A DNA stretch of 64,000 bases from Roseovarius faecimaris (GCF_009762325.1 NZ_CP034348.1:1122501-1186500); one strand, 5' to 3'; positions 9,667-18,301 are shown, counted from the first letter of the stretch. The notes: a model not told the origin generated them from the letters alone. Made by a program: numbers and translations.

Positions 9667-9945
9667 ATGAGTATCACAAAATCTGTTGTTGCCGCCGCGG
9701 CCATCGCAATGCTCGGGACAGGCGCCTTGGCAGAGATGAAGATCTATCCCTACAAGTCGGCTGAAAATTATTGCCCGGACGGATTGCAGCCGGTGACCAT
9801 AAGCGGCGTGATCTGCTGTGGCAGCCCCACAACCAGCCAATCCTACCAATCGGCAATGGCGCATCCGACACCGAAGAAAAAACATCGGGCGCACAAGGCG
9901 CGGTCGGTCGAAACCTGCGCCGAAGGTGTGAAAGGGTGCTACTGA
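9667..9945 (+). CDS. Small secreted cysteine-containing protein of unknown function
   Basis: A 92-residue protein whose family I do not recognise. It has a clear signal peptide (SITKSVVAAAAIAMLGTGALA, cleavage near residue 22) and a short mature part with five cysteines: YCPDG, VICCGS, ETCAEG and GCY. A Lys/His/Arg-rich stretch (PKKKHRAHKARS) lies between the central cysteine pair and the C-terminal cysteines. The ATG at 9667 follows GAGGG, and a good promoter precedes it. The export signal, cysteines and basic linker suggest a periplasmic protein held by disulfides or binding metal; that is inference. Confidence 0.7.
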   Translation: MSITKSVVAAAAIAMLGTGALAEMKIYPYKSAENYCPDGLQPVTISGVICCGSPTTSQSYQSAMAHPTPKKKHRAHKARSVETCAEGVKGCY

Positions 9946-10016
9946 AGCGGCTCGTTTAGGACCTGGCTCACTGCGATTGGCAAAACGCATCGCACACGGA
10001 CCATCCAGAAAGAAAT

Positions 10017-10044
10017 AAGGGCGCCTGTCAGATCAGCGCCCTTT
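10017..10044. terminator. Bidirectional hairpin terminator
   Basis: AAGGGCGC at 10017-10024 pairs with GCGCCCTT at 10036-10043 around an 11-base loop. A short T-run follows on the plus strand and ATTTCTTTC follows on the minus strand. It lies between the small secreted gene and the convergent cold-shock gene and could stop both. Confidence 0.5.
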
Positions 10045-10155
10045 GAGTGGATGCGCCTGCCGTGTTGCCCGGCAAGCGGTTTTGAAGAAAAAGGCCCATG
10101 CCGCTCCAAGGTGGTGCGGCAGTAAACCCTTGAAAACCTGTTCTACTTCAGGGGT

Positions 10156-10362
10156 TTAAAGTAGCTTCAGATCGCCGGCCATCTGACGGCCATCACGGCC
10201 CTCTTCCAGCTCAAAACTGACCTTCTGATTGTCGGCCAGTCCCGTCAGTCCCGATCTTTCAACAGCGGAAATATGCACGAACACATCTTTTCCGCCTCCT
10301 TCAGGTTCGATAAAGCCGTAGCCTTTCGTGGTATTAAACCATTTCACGGTGCCATTCGGCAT
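10156..10362 (-). CDS. Cold-shock domain protein (CspA family)
   Basis: A 68-residue single cold-shock domain. It starts GTVKWFNTTKGYGFIEPE (RNP1 region GYGFIEP) and continues with DVFVHISAVERSGL (RNP2 VFVHIS). The family binds single-stranded nucleic acid and melts RNA structure. The 5' untranslated region (about 80 bases before any clear promoter) is typical of csp genes, though I could not assign a thermosensor. The gene is monocistronic and divergent from the ArsC-like gene. Confidence 0.95.
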   Translation of the reverse strand: MPNGTVKWFNTTKGYGFIEPEGGGKDVFVHISAVERSGLTGLADNQKVSFELEEGRDGRQMAGDLKLL

Positions 10363-10547
10363 GCCGCTTCTCCTTCTTCGTGTCGTCTCCCGGAAAATGC
10401 CGGGCCGTCAGACCCGCCCCGCCAGACATGCCAGAGGATGCGGGGTCATGGTTAAGATCATTGCAGCAGTGGGGCAAAATGCAAGAAAAACCCCGTGACG
10501 GCGCGCCGGGCCCTATGTATGCCGTCTGCAAGCAAAAGGAGGATGCG

Positions 10548-10862
10548 ATGATCCTGTATGGACTCAAAAGCTGCGACACCTGTCGTAAGGCGCTGAAATC
10601 ATTGCCAGAGGCGACATTCGTCGATGTCCGCGCAGAGGGCGTGCCCGATCAGGTGCTAAAATCCGCCTATGCTGATTTGGGCAGCGCCTTGCTGAATACG
10701 CGCTCAACCACATGGCGGGAGTTGAGCGATGAGGCGCGCGGTCAGGAACCGATCGAACTGCTGAAAGCGCATCCGACCGTGATGAAGCGCCCGCTGATCG
10801 AGGCAGACGGACGCTTCTATCTTGGCTGGACCAAGGCCACGCAGGAGGCCCTGCTGAACTAG
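10548..10862 (+). CDS. ArsC/Spx-family thioredoxin-fold protein
   Basis: A 104-residue YffB/Spx/ArsC-like protein starting ILYGLKSCDTCRKAL, with the CxxC at C9 and C12. Later blocks (NTRSTTWRELSDE, KAHPTVMKRPLIEADGRFYLGW) match the YffB-like branch of glutathione-linked reductases rather than proven arsenate reductases. AAGGAGG just before the ATG at 10548 fixes the start. It converges with the DoxX gene and overlaps it by 4 bases. Arsenate reduction should not be assumed. Confidence 0.85.
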   Translation: MILYGLKSCDTCRKALKSLPEATFVDVRAEGVPDQVLKSAYADLGSALLNTRSTTWRELSDEARGQEPIELLKAHPTVMKRPLIEADGRFYLGWTKATQEALLN

Positions 10863-11380
10863 GCGGATTTGCGCGATAGCAGCCGGTCGAGCGAAAGCGG
10901 CCCGGCCCCCTTCACCGCGATCACGATCAGCAGGAAGATCCACATCACCCGCTCGTCGATCAGCCCGATGCTGGTGTCAAAAAGCGTGCCCAGCTTTGCC
11001 CCGTGGCCGGTCACATCCACGACCGTCTGCACAAAGACAAACCCAATGGTGCCCAGTGCCGCGAGCCGGGTGAGCAGCCCGATCAGGATCAGAACCGGCA
11101 GCACGAACTCGGCCACTGTGCCGGCAAAGATGACAAGCCGTTGGAACCCCGTCAGCGCCTCGACATTGTAAAGCGCCTCTTCGGCGGCTTTGGGAAACAT
11201 CTGCCCGAACGCCCCCGCCGAGGGCGAAAAGATGGACCCGTCAATCTTCAGCGTGGCGGAATTCCAGTAATAGATGAACAGCACCGCGACAAAGACCAGA
11301 CGCGCCAGGGTGGGCAAGAGCCACTCGGCCCGTTCAAGCCGCTCAAAAACAGAATTGTGCAGTGAAATCAGGGCGTTCAT
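10859..11380 (-). CDS. DoxX-family membrane protein of the bufferin operon (BufD-like)
   Basis: A 173-residue DoxX protein with four predicted membrane helices (around WLLPTLARLVFVAVLFIYYW, FAGTVAEFVLPVLILIGLL, LAALGTIGFVFVQTVVDV and VMWIFLLIVIAVKGAG). It is the last gene of the four-gene operon, and its ATG directly abuts the stop of bufC with no gap. DoxX proteins often accompany DUF2282-DUF692-DUF2063 clusters. The role is unproved; an electron-transfer or quinone-linked redox partner in the inner membrane is plausible. It ends 4 bases inside the convergent ArsC-like gene. Confidence 0.85.
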   Translation of the reverse strand: MNALISLHNSVFERLERAEWLLPTLARLVFVAVLFIYYWNSATLKIDGSIFSPSAGAFGQMFPKAAEEALYNVEALTGFQRLVIFAGTVAEFVLPVLILIGLLTRLAALGTIGFVFVQTVVDVTGHGAKLGTLFDTSIGLIDERVMWIFLLIVIAVKGAGPLSLDRLLSRKSA

Positions 11381-12139
11381 CTAGGCGTCTCCAATGGTGA
11401 TCTCGGTGATGGCGCGATTGGTCAGAAGCAGGCCCAGCAACCCGCCAAGGTCAAAAGCGGCCTCTTGCGACAGCGCGGTATCATTGGCGTCCGACAGGCT
11501 GGCACCTGCCATCAGGGCCGCGATACACTCTGCCGCCGCCTCGCTCAGCAGGTGCAATTCGGGATCGAACTCCGCGCGCAGGATCAGCACGGATTCGCCC
11601 CGGTTCTGCGGTTTCGGTGCTCCGTCTTCCATGTTGAAAGTCCAGATGCCGTGGATCGGCCAGGGCGACCGGACAAGCCGGGCGGACGGGGCGAAGGCAA
11701 AACGCGCGGCCGCCATCTCTTCCGGTGTCAGAGATTGCAGCGTTCCCGTATCGATCGGAGCTGCGTCAGCGGCATGATAGGAGGTGCGGATCGCCTGTTC
11801 CAGCCGCGCCACATCCGGAAGATATCCGATGTTTTCCAAGGGCTTGAAGCCTTCGAGAAAGCCCGGCATTTCATCGCCATATTGGCTGAGCATCGGGACT
11901 TTGGGCGGGTGCTGGCGCAGGAACACGCCCGATAATGCCTTGAAGTTCTGCGCGCCGATCAGCTTCTGGATGACCGGAAAACTGATCTCTAGAGCTTCGG
12001 TCAGAGAAGAGGCCACGTTGTTGCGATAAACCGCAAAGCGGCGACCGGCGGGCTGACCCAGCCCATCGGACAGCCCGTCCGGGACCGGCTGATCGGGGTC
12101 GAGCAACGCGGTGTGGAAACGGGTCTGTGAGACGGTCAT
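11381..12139 (-). CDS. bufC: DUF2063 partner protein of the MNIO enzyme (BufC/HvfC-like)
   Basis: A 252-residue protein with the HvfC/BufC N-terminal domain: [36 protein letters not shown] and, further on, [18 protein letters not shown]. In characterised systems this protein binds the DUF692 enzyme and recruits the precursor peptide. The ATG at 12139 overlaps the bufB stop (ATGA), so enzyme and partner are made together. There is no signal peptide, consistent with modification in the cytoplasm before export. The family is confident; function is by analogy. Confidence 0.9.
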   Translation of the reverse strand: MTVSQTRFHTALLDPDQPVPDGLSDGLGQPAGRRFAVYRNNVASSLTEALEISFPVIQKLIGAQNFKALSGVFLRQHPPKVPMLSQYGDEMPGFLEGFKPLENIGYLPDVARLEQAIRTSYHAADAAPIDTGTLQSLTPEEMAAARFAFAPSARLVRSPWPIHGIWTFNMEDGAPKPQNRGESVLILRAEFDPELHLLSEAAAECIAALMAGASLSDANDTALSQEAAFDLGGLLGLLLTNRAITEITIGDA

Positions 12140-12993
12140 GCCGACACCTTCTCCAATGCGCGGGCGGCGCGCATGGCTTCGGCGGCAAGGGTGGGCCAGT
12201 CTGGCACATCGGCGTCCCACTCGATCAGAAGAGGGCGCGGGCCAGACCGCTCAAGCGTGTAATCCAGAAGTGCCCAGACCGGATCAGCGACTTCGCGGCC
12301 GTGACTGTCGATCAGCAGGGGCGCGCCGTGATCATCCTCGTCCTCGTCATGGCCGCCCAGATGAATTTCGCCAACAAGGTCCAGCGGGAAAGCATCGACA
12401 TAGGCGCGCGGATCAAGCTTCAGATTGGTGGCGGAGACAAAGATGTTGTTCACATCCAGAAGCAGCCCGCAGCCGGTGCGCTTGGCCACCTGCGACAGGA
12501 ACTCCGTCTCGGCATAGGTGCTTTCGTCAAACGCCAGATAGCTGGAGGGATTTTCCAGCAGCATCCGGCGGCCTAGCAACTCTTGCAGCTCGTCGATATG
12601 GTCGGCAACACGGGTCAGCGTGGCCTCTGTGTAGGGCAGGGGCAGCAGGTCGTTCAGAAAATGCGCATCATGTGTGGACCAGGCGAGGTGCTCGGAAAAA
12701 CTGGCCGGTTGCAGCCAGTCGCAGAGCGTTTTCAGGCGCGCAAGGTGGTCGCGGTCCAGCGGCAGTTCGCCACCGATGCTCAACCCCACACCATGCACGG
12801 AAATTGCAAATTTTTCAGAAAGATGGCGCAGCTGCGCCAGGGGACGGCCGCCGTCGCCCATATAGTTCTCGGCGTGAATTTCCAGCCACTCGACAGGTGC
12901 TGCATCCTGCGTGATCGCGGCAAAATGCTGAGGCTTGTAGCCGAAACCGGGCGCGGCGGGCAGATGGGGAAAGCGCGGAGACGTATCGAGCAT
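12136..12993 (-). CDS. bufB: DUF692 multinuclear iron oxidase (MNIO, BufB-like)
   Basis: A 285-residue TIM-barrel DUF692/MNIO enzyme. Candidate iron ligands lie in [60 protein letters not shown] and [12 protein letters not shown], all standard family motifs. MNIO enzymes use iron and oxygen to convert cysteines of small peptides into oxidised heterocycles such as thiooxazoles. It sits between the DUF2282 precursor (65-base gap) and the DUF2063 partner (4-base overlap), so the substrate is almost certainly the adjacent peptide. The exact chemistry here is inference. Confidence 0.93.
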   Translation of the reverse strand: MLDTSPRFPHLPAAPGFGYKPQHFAAITQDAAPVEWLEIHAENYMGDGGRPLAQLRHLSEKFAISVHGVGLSIGGELPLDRDHLARLKTLCDWLQPASFSEHLAWSTHDAHFLNDLLPLPYTEATLTRVADHIDELQELLGRRMLLENPSSYLAFDESTYAETEFLSQVAKRTGCGLLLDVNNIFVSATNLKLDPRAYVDAFPLDLVGEIHLGGHDEDEDDHGAPLLIDSHGREVADPVWALLDYTLERSGPRPLLIEWDADVPDWPTLAAEAMRAARALEKVSA

Positions 12994-13058
12994 TGCAGGG
13001 CCTTCGGTCTTTGAGGTCGGGATGCGCCCGGCGGTCCGCGCGCATCCCCGGATGTGTC

Positions 13059-13346
13059 TTAGCCCGGCAGGTCGCGGTCCAGCTCGGTCAGCGAACCCAT
13101 GCGGTCGCCCGGCAGTTCCATGCTTTCGCAGGTGCCTGCATCGACCAGGGTCCAGGCATTGCCTTGATAGTCAACCGTGGACGAGCCTGCACAGGTGGTG
13201 CCTGCACCGGCTTTGCAGTCGTTCTGGCCAGCGAGCGAAACGCCATAGCACTTCTCTTTGTCGGCGGCGACGGCAGTGGTGGTGTGCGCGGCCAGAGCGG
13301 CGGTCACGGCGCCAGCGATGGCAACGGTTTTCATCATATTCGACAT
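13059..13346 (-). CDS. bufA: DUF2282 secreted precursor peptide (bufferin-like)
   Basis: A 95-residue precursor with a signal peptide to about residue 28 ([20 protein letters not shown], then AADKEK). The mature peptide has four cysteines, C33 in KEKCYGV, C44 in QNDCKAG, C52 in TTCAGSS and C73 in AGTCESM, the hallmark of DUF2282/bufferin 1-type precursors. A GGGAG Shine-Dalgarno lies 8 bases before the ATG. The acidic C-terminal tail ([18 protein letters not shown]) is longer than the short ending I recall for many DUF2282 proteins. It is first in the operon with bufB, bufC and doxX. Bufferins are exported peptides that bind copper and similar metals. Confidence 0.9.
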   Translation of the reverse strand: MSNMMKTVAIAGAVTAALAAHTTTAVAADKEKCYGVSLAGQNDCKAGAGTTCAGSSTVDYQGNAWTLVDAGTCESMELPGDRMGSLTELDRDLPG

Positions 13347-13570
13347 TCGGGGTTCTCCCTTGAGGTTACAAAAGTCATATCGCGGGTTCGGTCAGGAAGC
13401 AGCAGGATTTGCGCTCCTGCCTCACAACCTTCGGATGCGATGGGTTCAAGATAACCGCTTTTCGTCGCAGTGCACTTCACGAGCCTGTCAGACACGAATG
13501 CGTTAGCGGATGTGAGCCGGTTCATTTGCGGCTTGTCCTTGTTTTATTGGGGTTTGGCGTCTCTGAAACA

Positions 13571-13599
13571 AAAATCCCCGGCACAGGGCCGGGGATTTT
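13571..13599 (-). terminator. Rho-independent terminator of thrS
   Basis: A perfect 12-base-pair stem, AAAATCCCCGGC at 13571-13582 and GCCGGGGATTTT at 13588-13599, with a 5-base loop. It starts 21 bases after the thrS stop. On the minus strand the stem runs into TTTTTGTTT. It also separates thrS from the bufferin operon downstream, so that operon needs its own promoter within 13347-13570. Confidence 0.88.
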
Positions 13600-13619
13600 C
13601 AGGCGAAATTCCGCAAATG

Positions 13620-15566
13620 TTACAACAGATCGGGCGGCGTCGCGGCGCGGGCCAGATCGGATGTTACAGCCTCCAGCGGCTCGACCGAGGTCTGTTTCTC
13701 ACCGAGGCGACGGAGCGTTACGGTGCGATCCTCAACTTCCTTCATCCCGCAGGCCAGGATCACCGGAACCTTGCCAACCGAGTGTTCGCGCACCTTGTAG
13801 TTGATCTTTTCGTTGCGAATGTCGGCTTCCGCACGGACGCCTGCCTTGCGCAGCGTGGCGACCACCTCTTTCACATAGTCGTCGGCTTCGGAAATGATCG
13901 AGGCAACGACCACCTGCCGAGGTGCCAGCCAGAAGGGCAGTTTGCCCGCGTGTTCTTCGATCAGGATACCGATGAAACGCTCGAAACTGCCGAGGCAGGC
14001 CCGGTGCAGCATATACGGTCTCTGTTTTGACCCATCGGGCGCGATATAGGTGGCGCCCAGCCGCTCCGGCAGGTTGGGATCGACCTGGAACGTCCCGCAT
14101 TGCCAGACCCGGCCAATCGCATCGGTCAGATAGAAATCCAGTTTCGGCCCGTAGAAGGCGCCGTCTCCCGGTTCGAGCACGAAATCACGGCCGGTGGCCT
14201 TGATGGCCCCTTCCAGCGCGCCCTCCACATGGTCCCAGCTTGCATCGCTGCCCACGCGTTTCTCGGGGCGGGTGGCGAAGCGAATCTCGAATTTGGCGAA
14301 GCCGAGATCGGCATAGATCCCCGCCAGAAACTCGATGAAGCGGGCACATTCGCTTTCGATCTGGTCCTCGGTGCAGAAGATATGTGCGTCATCCTGCGTG
14401 AAGCCGCGAACGCGCATGATGCCATGCAGCGCACCTGACGGCTCATAGCGGGTACAGGATCCGAACTCGGCCAGGCGCAGAGGCAGGTCGCGATAGCTTT
14501 TGAGGCCCTGGTTGAAGACCTGCACGTGGCAGGGGCAGTTCATCGGCTTGAGCGCGTTGACCGCTTTCTCGCGGGCATGTTCCTCTTCGACTTCGACGAT
14601 GAACATATGTTCCTGGTATTTATCCCAGTGCCCCGAAGCTTCCCACAGCTTGCGGTCCACCACCTGCGGTGTGTTGATCTCATTATACCCGCCGGCGCGC
14701 TGCTTGCGACGCATGTAATCCTGAAGCGTGGTGTAGATGGTCCAGCCATTCGGATGCCAGAAGACCTGGCCTGGGGCCTCTTCCTGCATGTGAAACAGGT
14801 TCATCTCGCGGCCCAGGCGCCGGTGATCGCGCTTTTCGGCCTCCTCAAGGAAGGTGAGATATTTCTTCAGCTTGTCGCGGTTCTCAAAGGCCACGCCATA
14901 GATGCGCTGAAGCATCTGCCGGTTGCTGTCGCCGCGCCAATAGGCCCCGGCCACGCTCATCAGCTTGAACGCATCCGCCGGAAGCTGGCCCGTGTGCTGC
15001 AGGTGTGGGCCGCGGCAGAGATCCTGCCACTCGCCATGCCAATACATGCGCAGCGGCTCGTCGCCCGGGATGGCGTCGATCAGCTCCACCTTGAAAGGCT
15101 CACCGGCATCCTCGTAATGCTTCACCGCGCGGGCCCTGTCCCACACTTCGGTACGCACAGGGTCGCGCAGGTTGATGATCTCTTTCATCTTCTTTTCGAT
15201 CAGCCCGAGATCCTCGGGCGTGAACGGCTCGGCCCGGTCGAAGTCATAATACCAGCCGTTTTCGATCACCGGGCCGATGGTCACTTTCACATCGGGCCAG
15301 ATCTCCTGCACCGCGCGGGCCATGACATGCGCGAAATCGTGGCGGATCAGCTCAAGCGCCGCCGCCTCGTCCTTCATGGTATTGATGGTGATCTGGGCAT
15401 CGGCGTCGATCGGCCATTGCAGATCCCAGTGCTTGCCATCGACAGTGGCCGATATGGCCTTCTTGCCGAGCGAGTTGGAAATGCTCGCCGCGACCTCGGC
15501 GGGGGTGATGCCAGCCTGAAAGCTGCGGGCGTTGCCATCGGGGAATGTCAGGGAAATGTCGGCCAT
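13620..15566 (-). CDS. thrS: Threonyl-tRNA synthetase
   Basis: A full-length 648-residue class II ThrRS. It carries an N-terminal TGS domain, an editing domain ([20 protein letters not shown]), the catalytic core with [10 protein letters not shown] (zinc cysteine) and [11 protein letters not shown], motif 3 near [21 protein letters not shown], and the C-terminal anticodon-binding domain ([19 protein letters not shown]). It charges tRNA-Thr and clears mischarged serine. A strong terminator follows. The 5' region (15567-15873) has no evident T-box, which would be unusual in this lineage anyway. Confidence 0.97.
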   Translation of the reverse strand: MADISLTFPDGNARSFQAGITPAEVAASISNSLGKKAISATVDGKHWDLQWPIDADAQITINTMKDEAAALELIRHDFAHVMARAVQEIWPDVKVTIGPVIENGWYYDFDRAEPFTPEDLGLIEKKMKEIINLRDPVRTEVWDRARAVKHYEDAGEPFKVELIDAIPGDEPLRMYWHGEWQDLCRGPHLQHTGQLPADAFKLMSVAGAYWRGDSNRQMLQRIYGVAFENRDKLKKYLTFLEEAEKRDHRRLGREMNLFHMQEEAPGQVFWHPNGWTIYTTLQDYMRRKQRAGGYNEINTPQVVDRKLWEASGHWDKYQEHMFIVEVEEEHAREKAVNALKPMNCPCHVQVFNQGLKSYRDLPLRLAEFGSCTRYEPSGALHGIMRVRGFTQDDAHIFCTEDQIESECARFIEFLAGIYADLGFAKFEIRFATRPEKRVGSDASWDHVEGALEGAIKATGRDFVLEPGDGAFYGPKLDFYLTDAIGRVWQCGTFQVDPNLPERLGATYIAPDGSKQRPYMLHRACLGSFERFIGILIEEHAGKLPFWLAPRQVVVASIISEADDYVKEVVATLRKAGVRAEADIRNEKINYKVREHSVGKVPVILACGMKEVEDRTVTLRRLGEKQTSVEPLEAVTSDLARAATPPDLL

Positions 15567-15873
15567 CGGGCACGGTCTCCTCGTCAGTTTGGCGCCTACG
15601 AAGCGCCCGGTTGCGGGTTATGGTCGCGCTCTCTGTGCCGGTCCGGGGCTGTGAAGTCAAGCCCGGCCGGGCGGCTAAGTGCCTGATGCGTCACAGGATA
15701 TGCCTCATGGTGCGCAAAGGTATGCAAAATCGGTGTGCAAACGTATGCCGTGTATCTCGTAACACTTTGTCGCACAACGATTTTTTTCTTGAACTTTCCT
15801 ATCGGAAACATACTTTATGCGTAGCTCCGCAGCGTGCGGATAGCGATACAACAGGGAAAAAAGGAGCATTCAC
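15567..15873. other. Intergenic region between thrS and a small gene, with a direct repeat
   Basis: 307 bases without a supportable gene. The left part is G+C-rich and should hold the thrS promoter. The right part is AT-rich. A 17-base direct repeat occurs at 15709-15725 and 15732-15748 (GGTGCGCAAAGGTATGC and GGTGTGCAAACGTATGC, two mismatches, 23-base offset). TTGAAC at 15789-15794, with TACTTT 16 bases later, could be the promoter for the gene at 15874. No RNA gene or riboswitch is recognised. Confidence 0.55.
15709..15748. repeat. 17-base imperfect direct repeat, operator-like
   Basis: Two copies of GGTG-Y-GCAAA-S-GTATGC, offset by 23 bases, upstream of the small gene at 15874. GTATGC recurs at 16174-16179 on the far side of that gene, inside the inverted repeat TATGCA-GT-TGCATA (16175-16188). 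The pattern suggests a shared DNA-binding protein; none is identified. Confidence 0.4.
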
Positions 15874-16113
15874 ATGCCCAAATACAACGACAAGTTCGAG
15901 CTTTCGGTTGCGGATGTCGACCTGATCGAGGAAGCGCTGCGCCAGACCAAGCGCAGCCTGGCGGTTCGGGCCATCGACGCCACAGACGCCGACGTGACGC
16001 CGCGCGACACTGATCAGGATGACACGGTCCGCCAGATCCACGATCTTCTGGGTCGGCTGCATAATCAGAAAGTGTTCTACCGTCCTCAGTCCGGTGCATA
16101 TATCGGCGGCTGA
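15874..16113 (+). CDS. Small conserved-looking hypothetical protein
   Basis: A 79-residue acidic soluble protein (KYNDKFELSVADVDLIEEAL, then RQTKRSL and HDLLGRLHNQKVFYRPQSGAYIGG). It has no signal, membrane segment or cysteine. AAAGGAG before the ATG and a plausible promoter support expression. I do not recognise a domain; the helical N-terminal half and the exposed aromatic tail are all that can be said. A GC hairpin follows its stop. Confidence 0.72.
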   Translation: MPKYNDKFELSVADVDLIEEALRQTKRSLAVRAIDATDADVTPRDTDQDDTVRQIHDLLGRLHNQKVFYRPQSGAYIGG

Positions 16114-16122
16114 TCCCTAAGA

Positions 16123-16147
16123 GCCGCCGCGGTCCGGTCGCGGCGGC
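16123..16147 (+). terminator. GC hairpin after the small gene, weak terminator
   Basis: GCCGCCGCG at 16123-16131 pairs with CGCGGCGGC at 16139-16147 around a 7-base loop, 9 bases after the stop. No T-run follows, so its efficiency is doubtful. Confidence 0.4.
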
Positions 16148-16307
16148 CGAAATGTAGACGATTGTGAACCTTCGTATGCAGTTGCATATTGTAACATACT
16201 GACACAAAAAGATATTTTTATTTAACTTCAGCTCTGTTAACGCTTGAAAACATGGCTATATGCCTTCAGCGGAAGCAATGCACCGCGGCGTCAACAGGAC
16301 AGTGAGC

Positions 16308-16472
16308 ATGACCCAGAGCGACACAAAAAACCCGCAACAAACGGGTGAAGACAAACAGGCAGACGTTCAGAGCTATTCAAAGGAATTCCCGCCGGAACTG
16401 GGCGAGCGCGCGGGACAGCCGCGCGAGTGGACGATCAGCCGGGTCGAGTCCGTGATCGGCTCCATCGCCTGA
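16308..16472 (+). CDS. Very small hypothetical protein
   Basis: A 54-residue polar protein (TQSDTKNPQQTGEDKQADVQ, then FPPELGERAGQPREWTISRVESVIGSIA). It may start earlier at an ATG at 16260, but that adds a segment with no visible Shine-Dalgarno. The N-terminal half looks disordered; the end could form one helix. It lies after an AT-rich stretch (16190-16260) typical of a promoter. No family recognised. Confidence 0.55.
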   Translation: MTQSDTKNPQQTGEDKQADVQSYSKEFPPELGERAGQPREWTISRVESVIGSIA

Positions 16473-16556
16473 CGTTACGGCCCGCACGCCCCTCGCATCT
16501 TGCACAGCCTGCGCCTTTGCGGCGATGGTGACGCAGGATGACAGTCAGGAGGGGCC

Positions 16557-17315
16557 ATGCAAGACGCCAGCTTTTTCACAACGCCGCAAGGGCGCGACAT
16601 CGCCTATCACCTGAACGGTGGCGGGGGACCCGGCGTGGTTTTTCTCGGCGGGCTCAAGTCCGACATGCAAGGCACCAAGGCGACGCATCTTGAAGCCTGG
16701 GCCAAAGCGCGCGGACAGGCCTTTTTGCGGTTCGATTATTCCGGGCATGGCCAGAGTTCCGGCAGCTTCGAACAAGGCTGTATCGGGGACTGGGCCGAAG
16801 ATGCCGAAGCCGCGATTGCGGCGTTGACATCGGGCCCGCAGGTTTTTGTCGGGTCGTCCATGGGGGGCTGGATCTCGCTCCTTATGGCCCGGCGGATGCC
16901 AGAGCGCATGGCGGGCCTTGTGACCATCGCCGCCGCACCTGACTTTACCGAAGACAGTATGTGGGCCGGGTTCAGCGAGGCGCAAAAATCCGAGATGGCC
17001 GAGACGGGGCGCGTGGCGCTGCCCAGCGATTATGGCGATCCCTATATTATCACGCAGCGGATGATCGAGGACGGTCGAAAGCAGCTCGTCCTGCGCACCC
17101 CGCTGTCATTGCCGGTGCCCGTGCGGTTCCTTCAGGGCACGGCCGACAAGGATGTTCCGATGTCCGTCGCGCTTCGGCTGCTTGAACATGCGCAGGGCCC
17201 AGATCTGCGGCTCACCCTGGTGGATGGGGCCGATCACAGTTTTTCGACCGCGCCGTGCCTGGATCTGATCACCAACAGCATCGAAGAGGTGCTTGGTTTG
17301 GCAGGGCAGCCGTGA
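16557..17315 (+). CDS. Alpha/beta hydrolase (ABHD10-like)
   Basis: A 252-residue alpha/beta hydrolase. The nucleophile is S101 in FVGSSMGGW, the strand-loop VVFLGGLKSDMQGTKA precedes it, and FDYSGHGQSSG is present. The acid is likely in GTADKDVPM and the histidine in DGADHSFS. The FLGGLKSDMQGTKA motif is typical of the ABHD10-like bacterial group, which has thioesterase or esterase activity. The next hydrolase gene overlaps it by 4 bases (GTGA), so the two are co-translated. The substrate is unknown. Confidence 0.86.
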   Translation: MQDASFFTTPQGRDIAYHLNGGGGPGVVFLGGLKSDMQGTKATHLEAWAKARGQAFLRFDYSGHGQSSGSFEQGCIGDWAEDAEAAIAALTSGPQVFVGSSMGGWISLLMARRMPERMAGLVTIAAAPDFTEDSMWAGFSEAQKSEMAETGRVALPSDYGDPYIITQRMIEDGRKQLVLRTPLSLPVPVRFLQGTADKDVPMSVALRLLEHAQGPDLRLTLVDGADHSFSTAPCLDLITNSIEEVLGLAGQP

Positions 17316-18286
17316 GACGCGCGCTGCGCTGGAGCGCGCTGATCCTCGTCGGGGCCTTGGCCGGGCTCGTTGCATTTGCCCCCCATGAGCCGGTCGACAC
17401 AGATGTGAGTTTTGATGCGCGACTGCTGGAGGGCGGGGTCGCTGCGTATCTGAGGCGTGTCGAGGCGCGGTATGACGATATCCGCCCGGATAGCGCCAAG
17501 CGGGTGATCTGGGCCGCCGGGCAGGAGGAAAGGCAAACCCCGCTGTCGATCGTCTATCTGCATGGTTTCTCGGCCTCATCGCAGGAAATCCGCCCCGTGC
17601 CCGACAGGCTTTCCGAGGCATTGGGAGCCAATCTTGTGTTCACCCGGTTCAGAGGCCACGGGCGCAGCGCCGATGCCATGGCCGAGGCGCGCGTCGCCGA
17701 CTGGATGCATGACGCGGCCGAGGCGTTGGCCGTGGGCCGGGCGGTGGGCGAAGAGGTGATCGTGATTTCAACCTCCACCGGCGGAACGGTGGCGGCCCTT
17801 GCACTTTCACAGCCGGAACTGGCCGAGCGGGTTAAAGGGGTGATTTTCGTGTCGCCCAATTTCGGCATTCAGAACACGCTGGCCCCGCTGCTCACCTGGC
17901 CCGGCGCGCGCCATTGGCTGCCGCTTCTGGCCGGAGAAAGACGCAGTTTCGAGCCGCGCAATCCGGGCCAGGCGGCGCATTGGACGACCGAATATCCAAG
18001 TGCCGCGGTCTTTCCCATGGCGGCCATGGTGCGGCATGCGATCAAACAGGATTATAGCCGAACGACCATTCCCGCGCTTTTCTATTATTCCAGCGATGAC
18101 AAGGTGGTACGCCCCGATATTACAGCAAAGGTTGAAGCGGCCTGGGGCGGAGAGGTCACGCGCCTTTCGCCCGTGCTGACTGAGACTGACGATCCCTTCG
18201 CGCATGTTGTGGCCGGTGATATCATGTCACCAGGCAATACCGGTGCCGCGACACAGGCCATGCTCACCTGGATCACGGGCCTTTAG
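17312..18286 (+). CDS. Membrane-anchored alpha/beta hydrolase
   Basis: A 324-residue protein beginning at a GTG that overlaps the previous stop. An N-terminal membrane anchor or signal (ALRWSALILVGALAGLVAFA) leads to a hydrolase domain with YLHGFSASSQEIRPV, FRGHGRS and ISTSTGGTVAAL. The usual GxSxG is STSTG here, with S155 as the likely nucleophile. The acid and base may be in YYSSDDKVV and TDDPFAHVVAGD. It lies downstream of another hydrolase and upstream of an M15-like gene by 15 bases, so a small operon is likely. Confidence 0.84.
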   Translation: MRRALRWSALILVGALAGLVAFAPHEPVDTDVSFDARLLEGGVAAYLRRVEARYDDIRPDSAKRVIWAAGQEERQTPLSIVYLHGFSASSQEIRPVPDRLSEALGANLVFTRFRGHGRSADAMAEARVADWMHDAAEALAVGRAVGEEVIVISTSTGGTVAALALSQPELAERVKGVIFVSPNFGIQNTLAPLLTWPGARHWLPLLAGERRSFEPRNPGQAAHWTTEYPSAAVFPMAAMVRHAIKQDYSRTTIPALFYYSSDDKVVRPDITAKVEAAWGGEVTRLSPVLTETDDPFAHVVAGDIMSPGNTGAATQAMLTWITGL

Positions 18287-18301
18287 GGAAAGGTATGAAA
18301 G

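Noticed and set aside
10548..10862. Arsenate reductase function for the ArsC-like protein
   Set aside because: The CxxC and length fit the YffB/Spx-like branch, and there is no arsenical pump or regulator gene nearby.
13346..13370. TGTAACC (minus strand) before the bufferin-like peptide as an ECF sigma-factor -35 element
   Set aside because: A CGAA motif follows only 14 bases later and overlaps the start codon, so transcription would begin inside the gene. The position overlaps the ribosome binding site. The spacing does not fit the roughly 16-base gap I recall for SigF-type promoters.
13334..13525. 63-codon minus-strand open frame upstream of the bufferin-like peptide
   Set aside because: It overlaps the start of the peptide gene in another frame, has no Shine-Dalgarno and no signal or domain. 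It is most likely chance.
15567..15700. A T-box or other riboswitch controlling thrS
   Set aside because: No T-box sequence or specifier loop is visible, and T-boxes are typical of Firmicutes rather than Rhodobacterales.
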